A DNA stretch of 58,586 bases from JBFHDX01 sp041584475 (GTDB lineage: Bacteria; Pseudomonadota; Alphaproteobacteria; UBA8366; JADFVY01), in NCBI GenBank assembly GCA_041584475.1, contig JBFHDX010000009.1, positions 1-58,586 on the forward strand. The letters are read 5' to 3'. Numbering within the stretch: the first letter of the stretch is position 1; every line of letters begins with the position of its first letter. A model generated the notes under the pieces. That model did no database searches. It saw only the letters and a program-made list of their open reading frames with translations, and had not been told where the DNA came from. The position numbers and the translations under genes were made by a program. This document shows positions 35,284 to 44,160 of the stretch, piece by piece.

Positions 35284-36642
35284 ATGTCTGAATCATCATC
35301 GCGGACACCGCGAGACACGCAGAAACGCTATCTGATCATCGGCCTGCTCGGGATCCTCGTGATCCTGCTCGCCCTCGGCCTCAACTTCTGGTCGGATTCG
35401 CTCGACGATTCCGCACCCGATACGGCGCCGCCGGTCGCGGTCGCACCGCCACCCCCGGTCACCGTGGCGCCCAGAAGCGAGTCGTCGACGCCGGCACCGG
35501 ATACGGCGCCCGATCAAGGGCGATCGCTGGCCACGCGACCCGCCCCCGCCGGCGACGCGCAACCGGGACCGCAGGCGCCGGCACAGCCGCCCGCCGCGGC
35601 GCCGTCGTCACCGTCCGGGGAATCGGAGATTGCCGCTCTGCCGCCAGCCGCAGTCGCTCCTGCCGCTCCCGCGCCCGGCGATACCGGGGGCGCCGGATCG
35701 CCTGCCGTCGAGGAACCGGCGGCGCAGCCGCAGCCGGAGGAAGCGCCGAAGATCGCCGTCATTCCGGCGCCGGGCGCCACGGAAGACATCCCCAACCGGC
35801 CGGCCTTCGACATCGCCCGCATCATGCCGAACGGCGACGCCGTGTTCGCCGGCCGCGCCGCGCCAGGCGCCGAGGTGACGGTCTATGACGGCGATCGGGT
35901 GCTGGGTACGGTCACCGCGGATTCGCGCGGCGAGTGGGTGCTCGTCGTGCCGGAGCCCTTGGCCCCCGGCAGCCATGAGTTGAGCCTCTCGGCGCGCGTC
36001 GCTGGCGGCGATCCGGTGCGGTCGGACTCGATCGTCGTCGTCGTCGTTCCGGAAACCGGCAAGGACATCGCCGGCGAGCCGTCGTCCGAGGCGACCGGCG
36101 CGCTGGCGCTCGAGGTGCCGCGCGAGGGTTTCGGCGCAACGAACGTGCTGCAGAAACCGCCGATTTCGAGCGAGGCCGCCGCCGAGGTCGGGGCGGAGGT
36201 CAGCCTCTCGGTCGACGTCCTCGATTACGACGAGGCGGGAAATCTGAGCCTGAGTGGCAGGGCCCGGGCCGGCAGCGATATCCGGGTGTATCTCGATAAC
36301 GCGCCGTTGGGACAGGCGCCGGCCGATGCGGACGGACGCTGGCGGCTGGTCGTCAAACGGCCGATCGAGCCTGGGCTGTATACCCTGCGCGTCGATGAGG
36401 TCACCGGGGATCGGGTCGCCGCGCGGCTCGAGTTCCCGTTCGAGCGGGCCGATCCCCGGGCGATGGGTGACCCGATGCTGGTCGTCGTCGTGCAGCCCGG
36501 CAACAGCCTGTGGCGAATCGCCCGCCGCACGCTCGGCGACGGCATCAAGTACACGGTCATATACGAGGCCAATCGCTCCCGTATTCGCGATCCGGATCTC
36601 ATCTATCCCGGACAGATCTTCACCGTACCGCGGACCAACTAA
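35284..36642 (+). CDS. Membrane-anchored LysM protein with Ig-like repeats
   Basis: This 452-residue protein has one N-terminal membrane helix (about 17-35) and a Pro/Ala-rich stretch (about 45-170). Two beta-sandwich, bacterial Ig-like modules follow (about 175-260 and 310-395, both with VYDGD or VYLDNAP and DGRW/RGEW patterns). A C-terminal LysM domain (about 400-450: VQPGNSLWRIARRTLGDG, IYPGQIFTVP) binds peptidoglycan. The likely location is the periplasm, anchored in the inner membrane and touching the wall. Its precise role is unknown. The ATG at 35284 fits the helix start. psd follows after 162 bp. Confidence 0.8.
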   Translation: MSESSSRTPRDTQKRYLIIGLLGILVILLALGLNFWSDSLDDSAPDTAPPVAVAPPPPVTVAPRSESSTPAPDTAPDQGRSLATRPAPAGDAQPGPQAPAQPPAAAPSSPSGESEIAALPPAAVAPAAPAPGDTGGAGSPAVEEPAAQPQPEEAPKIAVIPAPGATEDIPNRPAFDIARIMPNGDAVFAGRAAPGAEVTVYDGDRVLGTVTADSRGEWVLVVPEPLAPGSHELSLSARVAGGDPVRSDSIVVVVVPETGKDIAGEPSSEATGALALEVPREGFGATNVLQKPPISSEAAAEVGAEVSLSVDVLDYDEAGNLSLSGRARAGSDIRVYLDNAPLGQAPADADGRWRLVVKRPIEPGLYTLRVDEVTGDRVAARLEFPFERADPRAMGDPMLVVVVQPGNSLWRIARRTLGDGIKYTVIYEANRSRIRDPDLIYPGQIFTVPRTN

Positions 36643-36804
36643 GGGCCTCACGCGTGGCCGGTTGAGGCTTGCCGCAGCCACCGACAATCCCCTACAAGAG
36701 AGGCGAGTCGCCAGCCGACGCGTGTGCCTGCGATTGGTCCCGGCCGCGGCGGCGGATGCTCGCGGAGGGTCGCGCCACGTCGGAGAGGGGCTGGAACGGG
36801 CAGA

Positions 36805-37512
36805 ATGGTTTCCGATCTGATCGCATCGTTGAGGTCGGTATTGACCCCGATTCACCCCGAGGGCTGGCGTTTCATTCCGGTCTTTGCGGCGATCACGCTC
36901 GCCGTCGGATGGTTCTGGCCGCCGTTTCTGGTCCCCGGCGGCGTGCTGACCGCGTGGTGCGCCTATTTCTTTCGCAATCCCGCACGTGTGACGCCGACGC
37001 GGGCGGGTCTCGTGGTAAGTCCCGCCGACGGTATCGTGCAGATGATCGAGACGGCGCCGCCGCCGCCGGAGCTGGAAATGGCCGACGAGCCGCTGACGCG
37101 GATCAGCGTCTTCATGAACGTGTTCAACGTGCACGTGAACCGCATCCCCGTCGACGGCGTGGTCGCGAAACTCGCTTATCGCGCCGGAAAATTCCTCGAT
37201 GCATCGCTCGACAAGGCAAGCGAGCATAATGAACGTCAATCGGTTAGACTGCGTCTGCCCGAGGGTGGCGACCTCGCCTTCGTACAGATCGCCGGGCTCG
37301 TCGCGCGACGGATCCTGTGCCGGCTTGACGAAGGCCAGGAGGTCAGGGCCGGGGAGCGGTTCGGCATGATCCGGTTCGGCAGTCGGGTCGACGTATATCT
37401 GCCGAAGGGCGCATCGCCGCTGGTGAGCGTGGGACAGACCGCGGTCGCCGGCGAGACGGTGATCGCCGATCTGGCGTCGCAGGAAGGCGCCCGCAAAGGA
37501 GAAGCACGCTGA
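36805..37512 (+). CDS. psd: Phosphatidylserine decarboxylase
   Basis: This enzyme decarboxylates phosphatidylserine to phosphatidylethanolamine at the inner membrane. The 235-residue protein is the short PSD form common in alphaproteobacteria. It has a hydrophobic N-terminal segment (about 25-50), the SPADG motif, the FMNVFNVHVNRIP segment and the self-cleavage site in RFGSRVDVYLP, where the serine becomes the pyruvoyl group. Its TGA overlaps the ATG of pssA (TGATG), so the enzymes that make phosphatidylserine and then convert it are translated together. The ATG at 36805 starts just before the hydrophobic region. Confidence 0.95.
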   Translation: MVSDLIASLRSVLTPIHPEGWRFIPVFAAITLAVGWFWPPFLVPGGVLTAWCAYFFRNPARVTPTRAGLVVSPADGIVQMIETAPPPPELEMADEPLTRISVFMNVFNVHVNRIPVDGVVAKLAYRAGKFLDASLDKASEHNERQSVRLRLPEGGDLAFVQIAGLVARRILCRLDEGQEVRAGERFGMIRFGSRVDVYLPKGASPLVSVGQTAVAGETVIADLASQEGARKGEAR

Positions 37513-38369
37513 TGCTGAGACGACGGTCCTCGCGCAAGTTTCGCCGTGTCCCGAGGTTCAAGGGGTTGAGCCTATCCAAGCTCGTACCGAACATGATCAC
37601 CATCGGCGCGACATGTGCCGGCCTGACCGGCGTGCGCTACGCGCTCAACGGCAAATGGGAATACGCGGTCGTCGCCATCATCGTCGCCGCCGTGCTCGAC
37701 GCCCTGGACGGCCGCATGGCCCGGCTGCTCAAATCCGCGAGCGACTTCGGCGCCGAGCTGGACTCGCTCTCCGACTTCGTAGCCTTCGGCGTCTCCCCGG
37801 CGCTGATCCTCTATTTCTGGACGCTCGAAGCGCTCGGCGGCATCGGCTGGGCGGTCGCGCTGTTCCTCGCGATCTCGTGCGGCCTGCGGCTGGCCCGCTT
37901 CAATACCAATCTCGGCCGGCTGCCGGCCTACGCATACAACTATTTCACCGGGGTGCCGGCGCCGGCCGGCGCCGGGCTCGCGATCCTGCCGATGATCGCG
38001 ACGTTCGCGTTCGGCTTCGAGTGGCTTTCCGAGCCCGCCGGCGTGGCGGTCTGGACGGTGATCGTCGCGTTGCTGATGGTCAGCCGCGTCCCGACCTATT
38101 CGTTCAAGAAGGCCAAGATACCTCAACCAATGGTGATCCCGGTCCTGCTGCTGGCGGCGCTGTTCGTCGTCGGGCTGACCGGAGCGCCCTGGAAGACGCT
38201 GACCCTCGGTGGTCTCATCTATATCATGAGCTTTCTCGCGTCGATGCGGTCCTATGCGCGCCTGAAGGCGGAGGCCGAGCGCATGCACGTGGAACGGGAT
38301 GGCAGCGACGACGAGGCGGTGCCCGAGGGCAGTGCTCAGGAGCCGCCGCGATTGCGCCCCGTCGACTGA
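37512..38369 (+). CDS. pssA: CDP-diacylglycerol-serine O-phosphatidyltransferase
   Basis: PssA joins serine to CDP-diacylglycerol to make phosphatidylserine. The 285-residue integral membrane protein has about eight hydrophobic helices and the CDP-alcohol phosphatidyltransferase signature DGRMARLLKSASDFGAELDS followed by LSD, with the standard D-G-x2-A-R-x8-G-x3-D-x3-D spacing. The N-terminus is strongly basic (MLRRRSSRKFRR). It overlaps psd by one base and is followed 15 bp later by another enzyme of the same superfamily. Confidence 0.95.
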   Translation: MLRRRSSRKFRRVPRFKGLSLSKLVPNMITIGATCAGLTGVRYALNGKWEYAVVAIIVAAVLDALDGRMARLLKSASDFGAELDSLSDFVAFGVSPALILYFWTLEALGGIGWAVALFLAISCGLRLARFNTNLGRLPAYAYNYFTGVPAPAGAGLAILPMIATFAFGFEWLSEPAGVAVWTVIVALLMVSRVPTYSFKKAKIPQPMVIPVLLLAALFVVGLTGAPWKTLTLGGLIYIMSFLASMRSYARLKAEAERMHVERDGSDDEAVPEGSAQEPPRLRPVD

Positions 38370-38384
38370 TGGCGGGAGGGCAGG

Positions 38385-39038
38385 ATGCTCGACGCCGTCG
38401 CCCGCAGGATCATCGACCCGCCGCTTGACCTCCTCGCGCGGGTCGTCGCCAGGACCGGAATCTCCGCCAACGCGCTGACGCTCATCGGTTTCGTCCTCGG
38501 ACTGCTCGTCCTCGTCGCGCTTACCCTGCAGGCCTACTATTGGGCGCTCGGGCTGATCGTCGCAAATCGCTTCTTCGATGGGCTCGACGGGGCCGTTGCC
38601 CGGCTCGAGGGTATCACCGACCTCGGCGGCTATTTCGACGTGGTCGGTGATTTCATCTTCTTCGGCGCGGTGGCGCTGGGATTCGCGCTTGCCGATCCCG
38701 ACGCCAACGCGCTGGCGGCGTGTTTCCTGCTGTTCTCGTTCATGGGAACCGAGGCGAGCTTTCTCGCCTACGCCGCGCTCGCCGAGAAACGTCACTTCCA
38801 TACCGAACGGTTCGGCAAGAAGTCGCTGTACTATCTCGGCGGCATGGTCGAGGCGACCGAGACGTTCGGCGTCTACGTGCTCGCCTGCCTCGTCCCCGCC
38901 TGGTTCCCGGCGATCGCCGTGATCTTCGGCGTGCTGTGCTGGGCGACGATCGGCGCGCGCGGTGCCGTCGCCTGGTTCACCCTAGGCGACGAGCCGGGTC
39001 CGCAACGAGGCGAGGCCGGCGGCAGCGAGACCGGCTGA
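38385..39038 (+). CDS. CDP-alcohol phosphatidyltransferase family protein (YnjF-like)
   Basis: This 217-residue protein has about six membrane helices and the superfamily motif DGAVARLEGITDLGGYFD-VVGD. The spacing between the AR pair and the G-x3-D element is one residue shorter than in PssA next door, which resembles the poorly studied YnjF type. It probably transfers a phosphatidyl or similar group from a CDP-linked donor, but the acceptor alcohol is unknown. It lies 15 bp after pssA and is part of the same operon. The ATG at 38385 follows GGGAGGG. Confidence 0.8.
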   Translation: MLDAVARRIIDPPLDLLARVVARTGISANALTLIGFVLGLLVLVALTLQAYYWALGLIVANRFFDGLDGAVARLEGITDLGGYFDVVGDFIFFGAVALGFALADPDANALAACFLLFSFMGTEASFLAYAALAEKRHFHTERFGKKSLYYLGGMVEATETFGVYVLACLVPAWFPAIAVIFGVLCWATIGARGAVAWFTLGDEPGPQRGEAGGSETG

Positions 39039-39060
39039 TCGTCCGGCACGCCGGCTCGAT

Positions 39061-39082
39061 CCGGTCGCCTGAAGCCGACCGG
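39061..39082. terminator. Hairpin between convergent genes
   Basis: A perfect 7-bp stem (CCGGTCG / CGACCGG) with an 8-base loop lies between the stops of the phosphatidyltransferase and RND genes. It may end both transcripts; there is no T tract. Confidence 0.35.
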
Positions 39083-39087
39083 AAACG

Positions 39088-42000
39088 TTACTCTGCCGCC
39101 TCGTGCAGCGGCTCGGACGCGACCTCTTCGCGTGCCGCCCGTGCCGCCGCCCTGCGCGCACGCTCGCTGCGCCGGCGGTCGAGCCATGCCCGCAGGTTGG
39201 CGCGGATCATGAGCGCCGATGGCGTCACCACCAGCGTCAGCACGGTAGCAAAGGCCAGGCCGAACGCGATCGCCGTCGACAGCTGCGTCCACCATTGCGT
39301 CGACGGTGCGCCGTAGGTGATCTCGCGGCCCAGAAAGTCGACGTTGACGCGCAGCACCATCGGCAGCAGGCCGAGGATCGTCGTTACGGTGGTCAGCAGC
39401 ACGGGTCGCAAGCGCTGGGCGCCGGTGCGCAGGATCGCGAGTTTCGCATCCGGCTCGACGGCGCGCAGGCGGTCGAACGTGTCGATCAGGACGATGTTGT
39501 TGTTGACGACGATGCCGGCCAGCGCGATCACGCCGACGCCGCTCATGACGATACCGAAGGCCTGGTTCGTCACCAGCAGGCCGAGAAACACGCCGACGGT
39601 CGACATGACGACCGCGGAGAGGATCAGGAACCCGCTGTAGAAGCTGTTGAACTGCGTCACGAGGATGATCGCCATGATGAACAGGGCGACCGCGAACGCC
39701 TTGCTCAGGAACGCCTTGGCCGCTTCCTGCTCCTCGTCCTCGCCCTTGAAGCGGTAGGTCACGCCGGGCGGCAGCTCGGTCTGCGCGAGCCACTTCCTGA
39801 TTTCCTGGACCTTCTGGTCGACATTGACGCCCTCGAACACGTCCGCCTTGACCGGTATCACGCGGCGGGCGTCGGTGCGCTGGATCGTGCCCGATTTGGG
39901 GTGCGCCGTGCGCTGGACGAAGTTGCTGATTGGCACCATGCCGAGATCCGTGTGGATGCGGATGCGGTCGAGCTGGTCGATCGTGCGGTTCGCCTCGGGG
40001 AAGCGCACGGTGATATCGAGCTCCTCGTCGCTGTCGTCCGGGCGGTAGGAGCTGATCGCCAGCCCGCGCGTCACCATCTGCACGAACCAGCCGATGACCG
40101 CCACGTCGGCGCCGAAGCGGGCGGCCTTGCGGTGGTCCACGGACAGGCGCCACTCGATGCCTGGAATCGCCAGCCCGTCCTCGGCGTCGCGCAGCCCCGG
40201 CATGGCATCGAAATGGGTGCGCACCAGCGCTGCCGCCGCGTCGAGGTCGGCGGTGCTGCCACCGGCCAGCTCGACATGAATCGGCTTGCCGACCGGCGGA
40301 CCGCCCTCCGCCTTGCGCGTCTCGACGACGATGCCGGCGATATCGCCGCTGCGCTGCTTGATGTCGGCAAGAATTTCCGAGGCTGGCCGGCGGTCGGTCC
40401 AATCGACGAAATCGAGCTGGATCGTGCCGATGACGTCCTCGGCCTCTTCGGTCCGGGTATCGCGCTTGCCGCTCGCGGTATAGACCGACACGAACTCCGA
40501 CCGCTCGCGGGCGATGTCGAGCACGTGGCGCTCGACCTCGGCAACCAGCGCATCCTGCTCGTGCACCGAAAGGTTGCCGCGCGCGTGGATCTGCACCGTC
40601 GCCTGGTCGGGCTCGACGTCGGGGAAGAACTCGACGCCCTTGCCGACAAAGCCGTAGATCGTCCACGTCAGCGCCAGCCCCACCACCGCGGCGACGATGA
40701 CGAGCGACGGCCAGCGCAGCGCCTGGTTCAGCAGTCGCACGTAGAGCCCGATCGGTCCGCGCAGGCGGAGCAGCTCCTCGCCGCCACCGGCGGCGAGCGC
40801 CCGCGCCGTGTGCGCTTCCTCCGCGCCCGGCCGACCGACGTAGGCACCGACCGTCGGCACGAAGATCAGCGCCATCAGCAGCGACGCCGAGAGCGTCGCG
40901 ATCAGCGTGATCGGCAGGAACTTCATGAACTCGCCGACGATGCCGGGCCAGAACAGCAGCGGCAGGAACGCCGCCAGCGTCGTCGCTGTCGAGGCGATGA
41001 TCGGCCAGGCCATGCGCTTGGCCGCCAGCGCGTACGCGCGGTGCGGCGGTTCGCCTTCGGTCATCTTGCGGTCGGCATATTCGGTGACGACGATGGCGCC
41101 GTCGACGAGCATGCCGACCGCGAGGATCAGCGAGAACAGGACGACGATGTTGAGCGTCAGGCCGAGCGCACCGATGACCAGAATGCCGCTCAGGAACGAA
41201 CCCGGGATGGCGATGCCGACGAGCAGGCCGGAGCGCACGCCGAGGGCCGCGATGACGACGATCATGACCAGCAGAACCGCGCTGATCACGTTGTTCTGCA
41301 GGTCGCCGAGGATGAGCCGGATGTCTTTCGAACGGTCCTGACTGTAGGTCACCTCGATGGTGGGCGGCCACTGCGTGCGCTTTGCCTCCACCGTGGCGCG
41401 GACCCGCTCGATGGTGTCGATGATGTTCTCGCCGGTCCGTTTCGAGACCTCGAGCGCCAGCGCCGGGTAGCCGTTCACCCGCGCGAACCCGTCCGGGTCC
41501 TTGAAGGTGCGCCGCACCGTCGCGATGTCGCCGATGCTGACGACCGCATCGCCGTCGACCTTGACCGGCATGGCCATGACGTCGCGTACCGACTCGAAAA
41601 CTCCGGGCACCTTGACCGCGAAGCGGCCCTGGCCGGTGTCCATCGCGCCCGCGGCGATCAGCTGGTTGAAGCGGCTGACGACGGTGACCATGCGCTCGGG
41701 GTCGAGCGCATAGCTCTCGACCAGAACCGGATCGACGATGATCTCGACCTGTTCGGTGCGGTCGCCCGCGATGTTGACCTCGAGCACCGCCGGGATCGCC
41801 TCGATCTCGTCCTTGAGGTCGCGGGCGAGTCGAAGCAACGTCCGTTCCGGGATCGGCCCCGACATCGTCACGACGAGCACCGGGAACAACCCGACATTGA
41901 CCTCCTGCACCGTCGGCTCGTCGGTCTCTTCAGGCAGCTCGGTCTTCGCCTCGTCGACCTTTTCGCGCACGTCGTCGAGCGCGCTGTCGGCGTCGAACCC

Positions 42001-42291
42001 GGCATCGAATTCCAGCAGAATATTGGCACCGCCCTCGCGCGCCCACGAGACCATCTCCTTGACGCCCTCGATCGACCGCAGCTTTTCTTCCGTCGGCCGG
42101 ACGAGCAGGCGCTCGGCATCCTCCTGCGAGATGCCCTCGTGGTTCAGCGAGATATAGATCTTCGGAATCGTAATATCGGGGTCTGATTCCTTGGGAATTT
42201 CGACATAGGCGAAGGCGCCGCTGATCAGCAGCAGCACGAGCGCGGCGATGACCGTCCGCGACCGTTTAAGGGCATGATCGATCGGGCTCAC
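39088..42291 (-). CDS. RND-family efflux permease (AcrB-like)
   Basis: This 1067-residue inner-membrane transporter pumps substrates out using the proton gradient. It shows the RND layout: the first helix at about 10-30, a large periplasmic loop, the helix cluster at about 335-490, a second loop, and the final cluster at about 870-1010. The proton-relay helix reads GMLVDGAIVVTE, with D397 present but G398 where AcrB has a second aspartate. The ATG at 42291 overlaps the adaptor stop. It is third in an operon with padR and the adaptor; no outer-membrane channel gene is adjacent, so it must borrow one. Substrate is unknown. Confidence 0.93.
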   Translation of the reverse strand: MSPIDHALKRSRTVIAALVLLLISGAFAYVEIPKESDPDITIPKIYISLNHEGISQEDAERLLVRPTEEKLRSIEGVKEMVSWAREGGANILLEFDAGFDADSALDDVREKVDEAKTELPEETDEPTVQEVNVGLFPVLVVTMSGPIPERTLLRLARDLKDEIEAIPAVLEVNIAGDRTEQVEIIVDPVLVESYALDPERMVTVVSRFNQLIAAGAMDTGQGRFAVKVPGVFESVRDVMAMPVKVDGDAVVSIGDIATVRRTFKDPDGFARVNGYPALALEVSKRTGENIIDTIERVRATVEAKRTQWPPTIEVTYSQDRSKDIRLILGDLQNNVISAVLLVMIVVIAALGVRSGLLVGIAIPGSFLSGILVIGALGLTLNIVVLFSLILAVGMLVDGAIVVTEYADRKMTEGEPPHRAYALAAKRMAWPIIASTATTLAAFLPLLFWPGIVGEFMKFLPITLIATLSASLLMALIFVPTVGAYVGRPGAEEAHTARALAAGGGEELLRLRGPIGLYVRLLNQALRWPSLVIVAAVVGLALTWTIYGFVGKGVEFFPDVEPDQATVQIHARGNLSVHEQDALVAEVERHVLDIARERSEFVSVYTASGKRDTRTEEAEDVIGTIQLDFVDWTDRRPASEILADIKQRSGDIAGIVVETRKAEGGPPVGKPIHVELAGGSTADLDAAAALVRTHFDAMPGLRDAEDGLAIPGIEWRLSVDHRKAARFGADVAVIGWFVQMVTRGLAISSYRPDDSDEELDITVRFPEANRTIDQLDRIRIHTDLGMVPISNFVQRTAHPKSGTIQRTDARRVIPVKADVFEGVNVDQKVQEIRKWLAQTELPPGVTYRFKGEDEEQEAAKAFLSKAFAVALFIMAIILVTQFNSFYSGFLILSAVVMSTVGVFLGLLVTNQAFGIVMSGVGVIALAGIVVNNNIVLIDTFDRLRAVEPDAKLAILRTGAQRLRPVLLTTVTTILGLLPMVLRVNVDFLGREITYGAPSTQWWTQLSTAIAFGLAFATVLTLVVTPSALMIRANLRAWLDRRRSERARRAAARAAREEVASEPLHEAAE

Positions 42292-43415
42292 GACGCTCCC
42301 CCGCTCGCCAGGGGCTGCGCCGGCGCCACCGCGCCGTCCGGGACGGGAATCACGGGGTGGCCGGCCTGCACGAATTCCTGGCCGACGGTGATGATCGAGA
42401 CTTCGTCCGGCAGCCCGGCCAGCCAGATGCCGCCGGGGCCGTCCGCGACGAGTCGGACGACGTGAAAGCGGACGATATTGTCGTCGTCGACCACCTTCAG
42501 TCCCACCCGCCCCGCATCGTCGAGCGTGAGTGCCGCCGGCGAGAGCTTGTGGGCCATGACGGTCTCGCGCGGCACGATCAGTTCGCTTGTCAGGCCCGCG
42601 GGCAGCCGCAGGTCCGCATTGGGTATCTCCAGCTCGATGCGGAACGTGCGCGTTCCCGACTCGCCGACCGACGAGACGTAGGTGATGCGGCCATCGACAA
42701 CGTCACCGGTGATAATCCGCGCCTGACCCTCGGCGCCCTGGGTCAGGCCGTCGAACTCACGTTCGGATACCTGGGCGACCGCGAGCAGCGGATCGAGATC
42801 GATGACGGTCGCCACCGGGTCGCCGACGCCGACATAGTCGCCGACCTCGACCAAGCGCGTCTGCAGGACCCCGTCGAACGGGGCGCGGATCACCGTGTAC
42901 TCGATATCCAGCTCGGCCCGGCGCAGCGTCGTCAACGCGACCTCCAGCAGTGCCTTGCTTTCGGCGAGTTTGGTCTGCGACTGGTAGCCCTGCGCCTCGA
43001 GCTTGCTCGCCGCGCCGTACTCAATCCGCCGCTGAGCCACCAGCGCCTTGGCCTCGGCGAGCCTCGCCTCACGGTCCTCGATGTCCATTCGCGCGATCAC
43101 GTCGCCTTCATTAACGATGCTGCCCTCGCTCGCCTCGACGGCGACGATCTGACCAGCGGTCCGGCCCTTCAGCGTCGCTTGACGCGACGGTTCCGTCTGG
43201 CCGTTGAGGACCAGCGAGGCGGTGAAGGGCTGAGCCGTCGATTGCCGGACGCGGACCCGGATCGTCTTGGCCTCGACGTCCGCTGTCGGCGGTGCCGCCG
43301 CGGGCGCGGTCGCCGCGCCCCCTTTTCCGCGTATCAGTTCTTCGACGTACGGTGACGCGAGCCACAGCGCTGCCACCGTCGCCAAGCTTCCGGCGATGAG
43401 GTAGGACGTTTTCAT
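42288..43415 (-). CDS. RND efflux periplasmic adaptor (membrane fusion protein)
   Basis: This 375-residue protein links the RND pump to an outer-membrane channel. It has an N-terminal membrane helix or signal anchor (about 5-22), lipoyl-like half-motifs (GRTAGQIVAVEASEGSIVNEGDVIARMD and VIRAPFDGVLQTRLVEVGDYV, seen around residues 85-110 and 180-205), a coiled-coil hairpin between them, and beta-barrel and membrane-proximal domains. There is no lipobox cysteine. It overlaps the permease gene by four bases and follows padR by 18 bp, so all three are co-transcribed. Confidence 0.93.
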   Translation of the reverse strand: MKTSYLIAGSLATVAALWLASPYVEELIRGKGGAATAPAAAPPTADVEAKTIRVRVRQSTAQPFTASLVLNGQTEPSRQATLKGRTAGQIVAVEASEGSIVNEGDVIARMDIEDREARLAEAKALVAQRRIEYGAASKLEAQGYQSQTKLAESKALLEVALTTLRRAELDIEYTVIRAPFDGVLQTRLVEVGDYVGVGDPVATVIDLDPLLAVAQVSEREFDGLTQGAEGQARIITGDVVDGRITYVSSVGESGTRTFRIELEIPNADLRLPAGLTSELIVPRETVMAHKLSPAALTLDDAGRVGLKVVDDDNIVRFHVVRLVADGPGGIWLAGLPDEVSIITVGQEFVQAGHPVIPVPDGAVAPAQPLASGGAS

Positions 43416-43433
43416 GATGCGTGCCTTCCGGCC

Positions 43434-43979
43434 CTATTCCGCGGCCGTCGGCGTTGCGCGGCGGCCCCTCTCCGCGCGCAACCGGTGCCGGTTTTCTTCA
43501 AGGAATTTAAGCGCTGCGCGATAGACCGCCTGGCCGAATTCGTTCACGAACACCGGGCCCGGGCCCCAGTCGGTACGGTCGCAGCACTCGAGATGGGCGA
43601 TGCGCTCGCGGTACCACTCGATTCGCCCGTCGACTGCCTGCTCCATCAGCGACGGCGGCACCAGGTGCTCGAAGAACAGGGCGAGCAACAGGTCGGAACG
43701 GAACTTGTCCGGCCCGGGCGGTCGCTGCAGTGCCGTCACCAGCGCGGCCCGACCGGCCGAGGTGATCGAGTAGACCTTCTTGTCGGGACGGTTCGTTTGC
43801 GATTTCTGCTCGCAGCTGATCAGGCCTTCCTGGTGCAGGCGATTGAGGGCCGGATAGATCGAGCCGAAACCGGCATCGGTGAAATACTGGAACGGCCCGT
43901 CCTCGAACCGCTTGCGGATTTCGTAGCCGCTCGCCTCACCGAGCGTGAGCACGCCCAGACATACGGTCCTGACGTCCAT
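43434..43979 (-). CDS. PadR-family transcriptional regulator
   Basis: This 181-residue repressor-type protein has the PadR winged helix (TLGEASGYEIRKRFEDG, FGSIYPALNRLHQEGLIS, KVYSITSAGRAAL) and a C-terminal dimerisation helix region (about 95-165). First in the operon with the RND adaptor and pump, it probably represses these genes until a ligand binds, as other PadR regulators control efflux. GAGAGG precedes the ATG at 43979. A perfect 23-bp palindrome 64-86 bp upstream is the likely operator. Confidence 0.9.
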   Translation of the reverse strand: MDVRTVCLGVLTLGEASGYEIRKRFEDGPFQYFTDAGFGSIYPALNRLHQEGLISCEQKSQTNRPDKKVYSITSAGRAALVTALQRPPGPDKFRSDLLLALFFEHLVPPSLMEQAVDGRIEWYRERIAHLECCDRTDWGPGPVFVNEFGQAVYRAALKFLEENRHRLRAERGRRATPTAAE

Positions 43980-44042
43980 GGCACTGCCTCTCTTGATTTT
44001 CTTCCTGCCGGCCGGGAAGGCGGCGCTCGATGTATCGGGACG

Positions 44043-44065
44043 ATATATATCGAATCGATATATAT
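44043..44065. promoter_or_regulatory. Palindromic operator candidate before padR
   Basis: Two perfect 11-base arms (ATATATATCGA and its complement) flank one central A. This is an A+T island in GC-rich sequence, 64 bp upstream of padR. It is the obvious candidate binding site for PadR autoregulation; binding is inferred. Confidence 0.6.
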
Positions 44066-44160
44066 GGCAAGGGGGGTCCGCGCGGGAAGCTTGGTTCACA
44101 ATTCCGTGAAGACGGCGTCGCAGCGGGTTTCGTGGAGCCGCATGACCCGTCGGCGGACGA

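Noticed and set aside
39103..42186. A very long open frame (over 1000 codons) on the plus strand opposite the RND pump
   Set aside because: The minus-strand frame encodes a clear RND permease; the opposite frame is open only because of high GC content and its translation is Arg/Asp/His-rich without family motifs.
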